Shown here in pieces: positions 34,454-46,482 of a DNA stretch of 64,000 nucleotides (position 1 is its first letter; every line of letters begins with the position of its first letter). The DNA comes from Alopecurus myosuroides (lineage: Eukaryota; Streptophyta; Magnoliopsida; Poales; Poaceae). The stretch covers positions 118,655,712 to 118,719,711 of the forward strand of contig CM054061.1 in the NCBI GenBank assembly GCA_028641055.1. The letters run 5' to 3'. The translations under genes were made by a program, and so were the position numbers. A model generated the notes under the pieces. That model was not told the DNA's origin. It worked only from the letters and a program-made list of their open reading frames with translations, and made no database searches.

Positions 34454-37395
34454 ATGGAGTCCCTGCGCGCTTCCCCGGACCGCTCCGTTGCCGCTGAGAT
34501 CGACGAAATAATCAACACCATGGATCCCATGGTGGATTCACCGAACCGCGCCACCGGCGACGAGCCGGAGAAATCTTCCGGCGGCCAGGCCCGTGAGGAT
34601 CCACCTCTCGCGGCTACAAACCTGGGCGCGTCTTCTTCCGCGCTGTCTCCACCTCTCGCTCCCGAAACAGCGGAGGAGAAAATCACCCTCATTGGGGAGG
34701 AACTCGCCGCTGTGTCCGCCACCGCCGGAGCCGAAGAAGAGGGCGGGAGTGCCTGCAACTGGAGCCGGTGCAACATTCCCCCCTCTCTTCTTCCGACAAT
34801 GGAGAAGGAGGAAATGATTACAAAAGGAAAATGGCGATGCGAGGAGGAAGATTCCGAGCCCCTTCCCAGGGCCGGAGAGCGGGTTCTTCTCACATCTCAT
34901 ATCTTACGAGGTATGGTATTTCCACCATCCGCCTTCTTCCTCCAGGTACTTAACCACTATCATATCCAACCCCACAACTTGCCACCTAATTCCCTCCTCT
35001 ACTTAGCCGGATTTTAGGCTCTTTTCCTAGGTTTAGCTCCTAGGTTAGATTTCTGGCAATATTGCTTCGGGGTTCAGCGAAACCCTTCCGAGGGCGCACT
35101 CCCGACTTGTGGGACCATTTCCTTTACCCTGCGTAGATTCAGGGAGGATTGGTTCCCCAAGATCAAAACCTTGGAATCCTTCAAATTCTGGACGGGTTCC
35201 TTCTTCTATCATCCAGACGTTCCTTTTCCCGAAAAATCGATTGGGATTCCACCTTTCGCCAACACCACTTCCATTCCCCAAGAAAACTGAGGAACAAAAG
35301 CAGTGCAGACCCTGCCGCCAGATCTTCTTAGGATTAAGCGGCGCATCGCCAAGCTCGTCATCTCCGAACCACCTATGACCGGCATGGATACAGTTCTATG
35401 CTGGTTAGAGAGGCGAATTCAGCCTTTGGCTGACCATGGTTCCCGGATTTTGTGCGATTACACGGGGACCGCTGACGCTATGCAGACGACGAACAAGTCC
35501 TTGTCGGCAAAGGATTTGCGGAATCGCGTAAATCAATTGGTCGCTTCGCGCGATCAATATGAGGAAAGTCGGACGATGTACACGGAGTCTAACCCGGCTC
35601 CAAAGGTACATGTTTCACATTTTGGGTTTTGTATTCTATTTCTTTCTCGGATAATGGTTTTAACAAGGCCTTTGTCTGTTTGACAGGTCCTTCATCTTCC
35701 TGAGTCGGATCTTGCGACTGACGCTGAGTTGGACGCATTGTGTGCTAACTTCGCTGGTGGACGCAAACGCAAGAAGATTTCTGCCTCGCAGGAAGTGATC
35801 GATCTTGACGGTGTCCCCGTTGTTACCTCTAAGTTTGTTATCTGGGTTTTCTCAATTTTCTCGAAATTTCTTTCCTTGTCTCCGATTTTTAACTTTCCGG
35901 TACTTCTCTTTTTAGCTTGGCTCCCTCAACCTTGAAGCCTAAAAAGCTAAAGAGGCTTAAGTCTGTGGCCAACAGAGGTCCACATCCTTCTCCTGCAACC
36001 GCCTCGGACACCCCAGTTCCGGCTACGGAAGAGCATACTGCTGCTGTCAACGAAGAAACCCAGCAGACCAGCCATCCCATTGTGCCGGAAACGGACACGA
36101 GGGAAAGGGCGGCCCCAGAAATGGGAGGTCCTACTCGGACAACTGAGGAGGAACCCATTCCCACCTTCGATAAGGATTTCAAGGTTATGCATGAAGGCCT
36201 TAACATTGCCGGGTCTCTGTTTGCAGACTTTGCAAAAGAGTTCATTGAAAACTTGTCAGGTTTACAGCGGATGAGCCAGGTAATATCTCCAGCCCCAAAG
36301 CAATAAGTCAAATGCATACTTTTAACTTAATGCTTTTATCCTTTTTATGCTTGTTATTAACTTAAGCCTTTTGTCTTTTTTCCGTGTTTCAGCAAACCGC
36401 TGAAAACATAAACCTGGAAGTTTTCAACAAACTTACCACCAAGAATAAGGAGGTTAGAAACCTTCTCTCTATTCTTGATGTTAAGGAGGCGGAACTGGCG
36501 TCCTCTCAGCATCAGCTGAAAGAAACAACAGGTAAGGAATTTCTCTGGTTCCAGTTTTCTGATTTTTTCTAAGTATTTTTCCGAGTTTTCTAACTCGTCT
36601 TTTTTACTTGTTTTTCAGCTTCTTTGGCGAAAGCCAAGCAAATTTCTGAAGATGCCGGCAATGCCGAGAACCTCCGCCGGGAGAATCTGGACATTCATAA
36701 GGAAAATATGAGGTTGCAGAAGGAACTGGAGGCCAACCAGCTGGCTGTTGGCATTGCCGAGTCCAATGCCTCCAACCAAGCTGCGAAGGACAAGGCGACT
36801 ATCCGAGACTTGGAGAACTCCTTGACCCTGCGCCTGGAGGAAGGCTCCAAGATGGAAAAGATTCTAGGTAAGTAATTTATCTTTACCGTATTTTCCATGT
36901 TTGATAATCTTTCTCTGTTTTTTCTCTAACACTTTGGTTATTTTTCTGAAAACAGGAGATGATCCAGCTCTTACTCGGATTGAGAAAATCCGAGCCTTTG
37001 GGAAGGTATTCACCGCAATCAAGGCTGCGGGAATGTTACTTGTCAACAGATGCCTTCCCGCAAGGACTGGGGAGTTCTCGGAAGTTGAAAAACTTTCGGG
37101 AGCTATCGTGGAGGTGGCGGAGTCCAGGGAATCCACCTTGCGCTCCGCAGCACGTGGTGGTGCGCGCATGGCTCTAGGGCTCATGCGCATGCACTACCCT
37201 TCTGACAAGTCTTGGCGCGTGGCGTCCGGCATCCTGCAAGGATACACGGAAGCACAGCGGACCAGCATCTTTGAAGAGATCAAAGGTCACACTACCAAGA
37301 TTGCCTCCATGGTGAACGTCTCCATCTTCTACCCGGAGGAAGCAATTCCAGAAGTTCCCGAGGAGTCCAGCAGCGAAGATGACTCGGATGCCTGA
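34454..37395 (+). pseudogene. antisense gene of Tat element (gypsy-type transposon protein), six exons
   Basis: Exons by GT/AG borders and continuous phase: 34454-35605, 35687-35832, 35916-36279, 36393-36531, 36619-36867, 36956-37395; the reading frame would be 829 codons. Exon 1 holds a region like the 'putative gypsy type transposon' domain (PF04195): ILRGMVFPPSAFFLQVLNHY, then the HNLPPNSLLYLAGF segment. Exons 4-5 are rich in heptads (coiled coil), and the last exon ends in an acidic SSSEDDSDA tail. Two in-frame stops, TAG at 35015-35017 and TGA at 35288-35290, make it a pseudogene; all five introns otherwise keep good borders and phase. Such proteins are widespread in grass Tat elements; their role is unknown. 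The CACTA insertion lies 8 bases after the stop codon. Confidence 0.8.
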
Positions 37396-37403
37396 AGGAA
37401 TTT

Positions 37404-37760
37404 CACTACTAGGAAAATGTCTATAGGAGTGATGATACCCGTGACGCACTGGAAGTATGGCACGTCACGCCTATTACCCGTGGCGCACCACCGTTTGGTG
37501 CGTCGCGCCTAAAGACATACCCGCAGCGCACCAAACATAAGGCGCGTCGCGCCTATGTGTGGGGCCGGGTGGCGAGCCTCATACCCGCGACGCACCTAGG
37601 CAGTGGTGCGTCACGGCTATGTTGGATACCCGCGGCGCACCTTCCAATGGTGCGTCACTGGTAGGTGCAATCTATAGCCGTGACGCACCACTGGTAGGTG
37701 CGCCGCGGGTATCCAACATAGCCGTGACGCACCGCTGCCTAGGTGCGTCACGGGTATACC
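37404..37760. repeat. left subterminal repeat region of the CACTA
   Basis: At least ten copies of a GTGACGCACC/GGTGCGTCAC unit in alternating orientation. Inside it lies a 62-bp inverted repeat (37581-37642 and 37696-37757, two mismatches, 53-base spacer). Confidence 0.9.
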
Positions 37761-38422
37761 TGGGACGAATTTAAGTGGTTGGGACGACCCCCCACCTCCC
37801 ATCCCCCCATATCTCCACCCCATTTTAGATCTGGTCGCCCCCACCTCCTCACCACCCCATTTCCCCCATTTTCCCACCATTTAAAACGTATTTAACCTAT
37901 TTTATTTGATATATATGTGAGGGGAATCTAGTAAACATTTCTCTCCACCCCCATCTCTCACTTTATTACCACTTTCCCTTCCATCTTTTCACTTCCTATA
38001 GCCAATACAAACGTACGCTCTCGGTCTCGTGTCGGCAAGATCTATAGTTGGTGAGTTGTTGGAGGGATATGTATATGTGTTGTATGTATGTGTGTTGATC
38101 TCGCTAGATCTCTCATAGATCGATCTCGCTCGGTATCGGCGTGCGTCGTCACAAAAGATTCATATGGTTGCATATATACATATGCGAAATTGTGTTGCGT
38201 ATTTTTGATGAAATTTGTGGATGTCTTGAAAATGAGTTGACATATGTTGCCAAAATGTTGATTCATTTCCATTTCGGCGACCACGCACTCCGAGAATGTC
38301 CTATTTTTAGCATAGGTCATGCCGATTTTTTCCGTCGACGACCATGCATGCATCATCTATATATTACGTAATTTGATTCTAATTAATTTTTCATTTGATC
38401 TTTTTTTACTATGTAGGCAACC
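37761..38422 (+). other. leader region of the CACTA transposase gene
   Basis: Pyrimidine-rich leader sequence (CCCACCTCC...CCCCCAT) followed by T-rich intron-like text ending TTTTTTTACTATGTAG, a good splice acceptor, six bases before the start codon at 38423. It includes the block 38222-38335, which is repeated upstream of the second gene. Confidence 0.5.
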
Positions 38423-39904
38423 ATGCATATAAGCACAGGCACCGTGGCTAGATTTATGAAACATGCGACGGACGAAATGTTTCGAAATAGCATGACGGAG
38501 ATAAGATGTCCTTGTCGAAGATGCAAACTGAAACACTTGATCAGATACGATTCTGGTGACTTGGATTCGCACCTTATCCGTCGTGGTTTCATGGATGGCT
38601 ACACTCTTTACCCGACAAGTGATGAAGATGAAGAGTCGCCCGGACATGATGAAGGACATCATGATCAAGATGAAGGACATGATCATAATCAAGACGAAGG
38701 ACATCGTGATGAAGATGTCGGACATGATCATAATCAAGACGAAGGACATCATGATGAAGATGTCGTGACATCGTCGTCGGACTGGGTGCGGGACCCTCAT
38801 GTCCAAGCTCTGCTTCTCAAGGAGACTAGCAACACCAGAGCTGCTGCTAGAGAGAAATCGAAGCTGTCGCAACTGGAGATAGACGCCGTTACTCCATTGT
38901 ATGAAGGATGCGTGAGCGAGGATACCCGTCTGAACGTAACGTTAAGGACCCTCGAGATGAAGACAAAACACCGATGGACCGATGCGAGCTACGATGAGAA
39001 CATGGCATTCTGGCACGGCCGTCTTCCCACGGGGAACAAGTGTCCAACGAGCATCGAGGAGGCGAAAAAAGTCGTGTGCCCTCTGGATTTACCTCACGTG
39101 AAATACCATGCTTGCATTAATGACTGCATCATCTATCGGGGCGCGGACGCGGAGAGAACCATATGCCCGGTGTGCGACGCAACTCGATACAAGACAGGGA
39201 AGAAGGCCTCTCCTCGAAAAGTGGTGTGGTACTTTCCGATAACTTCCCGTCTGCAGCGGTATTTCGCAGACCCCACACAGGCGAAGCTCATGCGATGGCA
39301 CGCGGAAAGGAAGAAGCCAGAAGAGCATGATGGAATTGATCCGGAGAAGGATGACACGATGCTGACACACCCCTTAGATGCTAGCCAGTGGAAGGCGCTA
39401 GACATCGAATACCCCGAATTCGGCGACGATCCAAGGAACAACAGGTTGTGCATGAGTACGGATGGATTAAATCCTTTTGGCAACCAGAGCAGCACCCAAA
39501 GCACCTGGCCCGTGTTTGTATGTATATACAACCTACCCCCCTGGTTGTGCTTGAAGAGGAAGTACATACATGTGAGTATGCTTATTCAAGGGCCGAAACA
39601 ACCAGGTAACGACATCAATCTGTATGTCCAGTTGTTGGAAGAGGAGCTAGCCACGTTATGGGACGAGCCAGCCAATACGTGGGACGCCTATGGAGAAACG
39701 TTTTTCCCAATGAGAGCCGCGCTCATCACGACGGTGCATGACTACCTCGGTTACGGATATGTCGCGGGGCAGGTGGTGCACGGATTCTGTGCATGCGTTA
39801 GGTGCATGGATGACACTACGTATCTCCAGCTAGAGAGAAACCCCGGGTCTTCGAAAACCGTGTTCTTGGGGCATCGAAGGTGGCTTCGCAAGGATGACCC
39901 GTAG
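38423..39904 (+). pseudogene. CACTA TnpD/TNP2-like transposase, truncated
   Basis: 493 codons. The N-terminal zinc-binding 'transposase-associated' part reads IRCPCRRCKLKHLI...HLIRRGFMDGYT (residues about 30-70). Next comes a His/Asp/Gln/Glu repeat (about 75-115), then the Transposase_21 start: CPLDLPHVKYHACINDCIIYRG, CPVCDATRY, WYFPITSRLQRYF, then NPFGNQSSTQSTWPVFV, NLPPW and AYGETFFPMRAALITTVHDYLGYG with FCACVRC. The family continues for several hundred residues beyond this; here a TAG at 39902-39904 ends the frame, about 25 more recognisable codons follow, and then the sequence switches to subterminal-type repeats. So the C-terminal catalytic half is deleted. The start codon follows a splice acceptor, so an upstream exon is possible. 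Confidence 0.9.
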
Positions 39905-39984
39905 AGAAAACGCAAAGATCTGTTCAACAATGAAGTTGAGATGCGAAGAGCCCCACGTCAAAGGAGCGGCGAGGAAATCTAAGC

Positions 39985-40060
39985 TATGCGTCGCGCACGT
40001 CCCTTAGGTGCGCCACGGCTATCGAATGCACGGCGCACAAAGCTTAGGTGCGCCACGGCT
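39985..40060 (+). repeat. internal patch of CACTA subterminal-type repeats
   Basis: Contains GGTGCGCCACGGCTAT twice and a CACGGCGCAC unit, the same word family as the element's ends, but 2.5 kb inside and exactly where the transposase frame breaks off. It marks the junction of an internal rearrangement. Confidence 0.75.
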
Positions 40061-42635
40061 ATTAGCGGACATAGAGGTAGATCGAGGGGCGCCGTTCCCC
40101 TTTTCTTCTTCTCCCCATTCGATCCCCTCCTTCTCCCCGTTCGCCGCCACCCATCTCGCCACAGTAGACGCGCACCTTCTAGCCGCCAGCCCTAGCCTCA
40201 AGCCACCAGCCCTAGCCTCACACCCTCTAGCCGCCCACACGCCGCCGCCACCACCCCATCGTCGCGCCCGGCCCAATCCCGCGTGACCTAGCTAGGAGGA
40301 GGAGCGAGGGAGGAGGAGGAGCGCCACGCCGTCCACGTCTGCATCGACCGCGGCCTAGGAGGAGGAGGGCCGTGACCTAGGAGGACGAGTGCCGCGCCGT
40401 ACCCGTCTGCATCGACCGCGGCGCCGCCAAGGTCGCCATCTTCTTCCCTCGACACCGTCTTCTTCGATGCCGTCCACCTACAGGGTAAGCCCCCTCTTCT
40501 CCCTCGCAATTCCTCTCCTAGGTCATGCCTGATTCCCTTTAGCCACCTGTAGGATGTATTAGCTGATGTTGCGAACGTTTCTCGATCAAAACCGAGCCTT
40601 CTTTGGTATCTGTAGCCTGTAGCCTATTTGGAAAAAATCTGATGCTGAAATGTTGACCCTGGCTCTCACACAAGATTGTTCTAGGACTCAGACTGTAAAG
40701 GATTCTTCCTTGCTTGTGCTGTAGCTATTGCCCTTCTTACAGCAAGTACAACTTCATGGTCTCTTTTTCTAGTTGCTATGTTTTGGTAGTCCACTTTTGT
40801 TAAATTCCTCACAAAGTCTGCATGATTTGCTATTGTCATGTTGCACTTGAGCCAAGTCTGCCCAAGCATTATGTCAGATTTATCATGTCTGTTGCTAATA
40901 CTTGTGCTGTGTACATGGGAAGATCTTTCTGCAGTTTAGAATTGTTTTGTGATGTTCTTTAGATTGCAGCAAGCCAAAATAAATAAATGGTGAGATTTTA
41001 AGGTTGTATTGAACCGAAAATTTGAACCACAGTCTCAAATACAGACTCTTAAGCTCTAGGCTCTGACGTGAACTCATCTACAGAAAATCTAAATCGTATT
41101 ACAATATTGAAAGTTCCTGGATTTAGTGAAGCAAAATAAACCATTCATATGTTTTGAGAGAGAGAGGGAGGAGGGAGGGAGCCAGGGAGAGAGAGTAACC
41201 TAATATGATAGGTACTAAAGCCGATATAATTGCACTGTTATTCATAGTCCAGCTGACCATTGATTTGTTTTCTTATTTGGAACAAAATTTGTCTACAATA
41301 ATATCCACTTGTTTTCTTATTTGGAACAAAAATTTTCTACAATAATATTCAACTCTTATAGAAAAACTCTTACTGAATTGTACGTGGGTCACTACATGTG
41401 ATTTATTCTTTTGGTTCACTGTTTTTAGATATGACCGAAAGTTGTGTTCTTACAGTAGTTCATGTGAAACAAGACACTAGCTAGTAGGTTCAGTATACTG
41501 AACTTGCAAGCACCATCAGAACAATTGGAAAAGCATTAGGTGTAACCAGATGCATATGTCCTCTAGAAATTGCATATAATGAAATAAGCAAGTAACCAGT
41601 GAGCTTGTGCTCTTGCCTGTGAAATTCAGTCAGAATTTCTATCACTTTTTTTTTGCTCATTTCAGTGAACTTGCTTGAACTTGTCCTGATACTAGTGGCA
41701 TCCGAATAATTTTACTCATTGCCTCTAAATATTGCTTGCACTAAATATTTATTGCTTGCACTAAATACTCCTTGTTTGCTAGAGTGCTCTTTTTATTCTT
41801 GCTGGTTATGTATTGGACATCTTGAGAATACTCCTCTAAAAAAATTAGAGGATGCTATTGCTGTTGCTGTTAGGATGCTGTAGCTGTACTTGGACTACTC
41901 CTCTGGAGGATGATGTTGCTGTATAGGATGCTGGTGTTGGATAAAATTCTGCAGATAATAAAAATTGTGTTGTTGTGTTGGTACTGCTGTTGTGCTGGTA
42001 CTGCTTGCTGGTGCTGTAGATAATAAAAATTGAACCCTGTTTAGGATGTGCATTGTTGAATAACTGTCGTCCAGCTCGGCGAAAAAAGCAAACCGTGCAT
42101 AGACTAGCGACATCATGTTATGTATGATTGGCTCAGATTTCTTATTTACTAGTGCATATGGTTGGTATCTACTATGATATATTGCTGCTACAAGTGATGT
42201 AATCATATAGGTACTCTAGCTGCTGTTGCACTGCTGTTGCTACTCCTAGCTGCTGTTGCTGCCTATCACAGGGAGTTGTGGCTGATTTTTGAAGGTGTTC
42301 TGCTGCTGGTTTTCTTGTGTTGGTGCTGGTGTTGTGTTGTGTTGGTGCTGGTGCTGGTGCTGGTACCACTTTTGGTGTTGGTACCACATTTGGAAATCTG
42401 TCCGGCCATCGAGCCGTTAAAAACTTTGCAGGGAATTCAAATGAGTTGCCCATTTTTGCCGAAATGTTGATTAATTTTTGTTTCGGCGAGAATCGGGCAC
42501 TCTAGTGTTAGAAAATTAGCAAAGGTCATGCCGAAATTTTCCCGTGAATTTAGGACTAAGCCGTTTTCCCGTGATCGAGTAGTATGTCGATTTTTTGTTT
42601 CCTTTAGATTAACCAATAATTTCCCCCTTCAGAAC
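40061..42635 (+). other. 5' exon and long intron of the second CACTA gene
   Basis: GC-rich leader at 40100-40483 with repeated GAGGAGGAG and CATCGACCGCGGC words, then a donor GTAAGCC at 40484 and an acceptor TTTCCCCCTTCAG ending at 42632, three bases before ATG 42636. The intron of about 2.1 kb is T-rich, with an AGAGAGGGAGG run near 41160 and imperfect TGCTGGTGC/TGCTGTTGC repeats at 41860-42370. Its last 200 bases (42428-42548) resemble 38222-38335. Confidence 0.55.
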
Positions 42636-45600
42636 ATGGCACACGACGACGAGGCCGGCGGTTCTAAGCCGTTCTGGGAAATCACCGACGAAGAAGATGA
42701 GCAATACGACCCGACGGCGGATGCCGGGGCTGACGCAGACACTAGCGGTGGCGAGGAGGATGACGCCACCACTAGTGGCGCCAGTGATACCACTAGTGGC
42801 GCCGCCGGCGGAAATGACACCACTGATGCCGGCGGTCAGACTGATGGTGGTAGCAAAGCCAAGAAGAGGACGGCAACGAGAAAACGGAAAAGTAACAGTC
42901 TCCGCACCTACCGTGAAGAGATCACGGAAATTGATAGCAGTGGGTATCCAATCGCGCCCGAGGCGGTGGTCAAAGGATTCGGCAACCAAATTGGTTGCAT
43001 TGTCCGGGACACTGTCAGCATCTTAACCGATGATCTAAGGAAAAAAAGAGAATGCCCATTATCAGGTTCTTCTCTTTAGAAAGCTGCACGGACGATACTT
43101 GTACCCGCATCCGCCAGACGAGCCGTTTAAGTACAATAACGACAATCTGGAGGGGAATAAGGTCAACCATTGCGCCATTGGTAAGATGAACACCGCCTTG
43201 GCCAACTGGAAACACCGAGTGAAGGTTAAGGTCTTGAACCCCCAAAAAAGCTTACAGGATGTTTTAGCGAGTGAGCCGAGAATCACCGAAGCGGAACTCC
43301 GGGACTTCAAGGTACTTTGCCAGAGCGAAGTCGCCAAGGCTAACGCTGATTGGGGGCAGAGGATGCGGCGGTTGAACATAGGTACCCACCATCTAGGATG
43401 CGGCGGTTACAGAGCGGCGATTCCCAATTGGGAGAAGGAGGACGCCAAACGTGCAGAAGAGGGCATCCCTGACCCTCTCGCAAGGTACTCGCCGCGGACA
43501 AAAAACTTCATGAGGCCCCGGTTTACATATGACCCGGTAGCTAATGAGTATACTACCGATGATGAGAAGGTGAAGAAGTTGTATGAAAACTTGGTAAGTA
43601 AATACACCACCCTAGTTAGTTTGCTCTCGACGATCTAGTCGATTGCATTATAGTGTACTGGTGGAATTCTAAACGGTTCACGCTAATTGTGCAGAACGCA
43701 GAAATCGAAAATGGTGGAATCTCGTCATCCATGCCGAGGCTGCACGGCCCGTGGGACGACAGTTTAAACAGGACGGTGAACGTGACGCAGGGGAAGGAAA
43801 AGCACAAAAGGCCGTCAGGTGGCCGAGTTTGTGGCCTGGGCACGACGACGAAGCTCAGAGAGTACTTCAAGGATACCAAGGAGGCGAGAAGGAATAGAAA
43901 GAGGACCATCGAAGATATCCAACGTGACGAAGCCCGCGATCGCGAGATTGCAGACCTCAAGGCCAAAGTTGCCGATATTCCTAATATTGTCAAACAAGCT
44001 TTGGCAGAACAAATGGGCAGCGTTTTGCCTACCATCTACGATGTGGTTACTCGATGGAATGAAGGAGGTCGAGTGGGGCCGTGCCTGGTGCCTAGCGTGC
44101 AGGGCAGCAACTCAAGAGACTTGTCCAGAGTCTCGCCGGCCAACGCCACGATTGCGGACCCACTGGTGACTCCGCCCGCCTACAACACGGCACCGATAGT
44201 GACTCCGCCCGCCTCTAGCCGCCTGACCATCCGTTGCGCGCCCACAGTGGGCGGTCCTCCGCCGAATGAAGAGCGTGCACCAACGAACGACCGCCGCCTG
44301 GCCATCAGTTGCACGCCCGCCGCCGGCGGTCCCTCGCCAGTCAATAGTAGCACGCCCGCCGTCGTTGGCCCCTCGCCACTAGAGGAGCTCGACGCCCTCG
44401 TCAGCCAGGTAAATAGTTAAGCGTTCGAGCGTCGATCTTCCTTTGCCTTAGACTGGCATCTCTGACGCCCTGCATGTTTTCCGCAGAACGCCGACGTTCC
44501 ATGCACTCTCCTACACACAGTGGACAGCGTGTTGAAGGATGTTGCTATGGGTATGATCGTTCAACCGTCAACCCGCATGTTCCACAACAGGCCGATGCGC
44601 GAAGACGTATATAGAGTTTGATTGCTTCGGGTGCTGGCGGGCTACGACGACTTGTTGCCTCCCATTCAACCCTACCAGGAAGAAGATGACCCCGATACAC
44701 TGACGCTGCTCCAGTGCCTACCTTGGAACATGGAATGGCCGAAGAGCCAGATTCGCCTGGGGAAGAGGGGCGCCACCCCGCAGACATCGCCTCTAGAACT
44801 ACCGGCGCGAGGCACCACCTCGAAAACAACCCCTCTAGAAGCACCGGAGCGGAGCCATGGCAAGACCGTCGCCGCGCCGTCGCCTACCCCTGACATGGAG
44901 ATGGCACAACACCCGGCGGATGACGTTGATCTTGATGCCATGGATTTCATCGCTGATGACTTTGATGGCGGAGATTACATTGCTCCTCCCCCAGAAGAAC
45001 CCTACCATAGCACGGAGGCTCGTGGTGAGGCTCCTCCCGTGGATAAATCCAGTTGCAAGCGTCTATTCGGTTCTCAGGAAGACACGCCTCCAGATGTCGC
45101 CCCCTGCACCGAGACTCAGAAAAGTGCGAAGGGAGGAGTTATTTTCAGCCCTGGAACAATCCGTAAGGCGGCTAATGAGGAGATTGAGAAGGAGATCATT
45201 CCGAAAGCGCCGAAGCCGCGGAAAAGAGGACCTAGATCCAAGGCCGCAAAGTCCGTGATCCAGCCTGCTAAGATGCCGCTCCGTGTTCAGGACGGCCCAC
45301 CTACATCTAGGCATGCGAAGATGCATGTGATTGGTCAGCCTATGCTTAGCCAGAGCAAGCTCAAGGCCGCAAGTGGGGATATGCGGAGTTTGCATGACAG
45401 CATTATTTATCTTGAATCGCGCCTTCTTGAATCCAAGGATCCATCATACCCGGTTTTCATTGCCATGGTGCCAAAGGACTTGGGCTTCGTCGAGTCAACC
45501 GGCGCGGATAGGATAGTACTGCGGTTTTCGGACATCTTCGATATGTTCCATAGCAATCCGCTGCACTACTCCATGGTCCGCCTATACTCGCTCGGTCTAG

Positions 45601-46429
45601 CGGTGCAAGTCAGCAGGGATAATACACCGGGCATCGCGATAGCGGACCCCTTCTACATGCGCCATGACGTGTTGTGCGGCGTTGGGAACCAGGTAGTCGC
45701 GTCGACATATCTCCGGGACTTCATGCTGGCGAACCAGACCAAGGATTACATCTCGTGCCTTACTTTGCCGGGTAAGTCAATATTCTTAGCCGAATCGAAA
45801 GTGATTGTCTTTAGATTTTCATCGCTCCTTTCCAACACTTTGTTTGGATTGTTCCGCGCAGATATACACAATGCACACTCATCTGTATTTGTATCAGTCA
45901 TTCGCATGCCACGTATCTCGACTCAGGGAGTGCGGTGAAGAAAGACTACTCCAACGTGAAGCAAGTTTTGGATAATGCTCTCACCGGCTACCACGCAAGG
46001 GGGGGGGGCAAAATCACTAGGGAGAAGGTCGTTCAGGGCGCTCGGGTGTTCACCCACACGACGACTTTCGCGTGCGTCAAGCAGCCGGCAGGCAGTAACC
46101 GAGACACCTACTATGTCCTCCATCATATGCGGGCGTATGTACGGGATCAACAGTTCCTTACCCTGCCTAGTCAAGTCCAACAATGGGCCTCCCGCTTGTC
46201 GATGGTCGGCGATGACAAGGTTAGAGAAGAGATATATGATATCCAGAAGTGCTTTGCCATGCAAATCGTTCATGAAGTGGTGAACAAGAGTGGGACATTT
46301 TACTGCCGGTTCAACATGCCGAACCGCGACATAGATACCTATCTAGCAACTGCATGTGACGACAGGCCCTTCATCACTCCGGAGGGCTGTCCCGTTGTAA
46401 TCCCTGGGAGGATGAGTCAGAAGGAGTGA
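42636..46429 (+). pseudogene. second CACTA gene with C-terminal Ulp1-like (C48) domain
   Basis: Exons by eye: 42633-43593, 43695-44408, 44487-45771 and 45862-46429. It starts MAHDDEAGG with an acidic Asp/Thr/Gly-rich head, then KKRTATRKRKS, then a domain ending LHGRYLYPHPPDEPF, a coiled stretch REIADLKAKVADI, Pro-rich repeats, and an Ulp1-like end with ATYLDSG...FACVKQPAGSN. Breaks: an A-run frameshift at 43041-43047, a TGA at 44619-44621 and another shift near 45870. At the Ulp1 active site the expected Cys is Asp (SNRDTYYV) and the His-Trp pair is damaged, while the Asp of YLDSG remains, so no protease activity is expected. Proteins of this layout are usual second genes in grass CACTA elements, with unproven roles in transposition. 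Confidence 0.75.
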
Positions 46430-46482
46430 GAACTATTGTAAGGCTTGCTACATTTTCCGAAATTAGTCGAACTCAATCGTTA

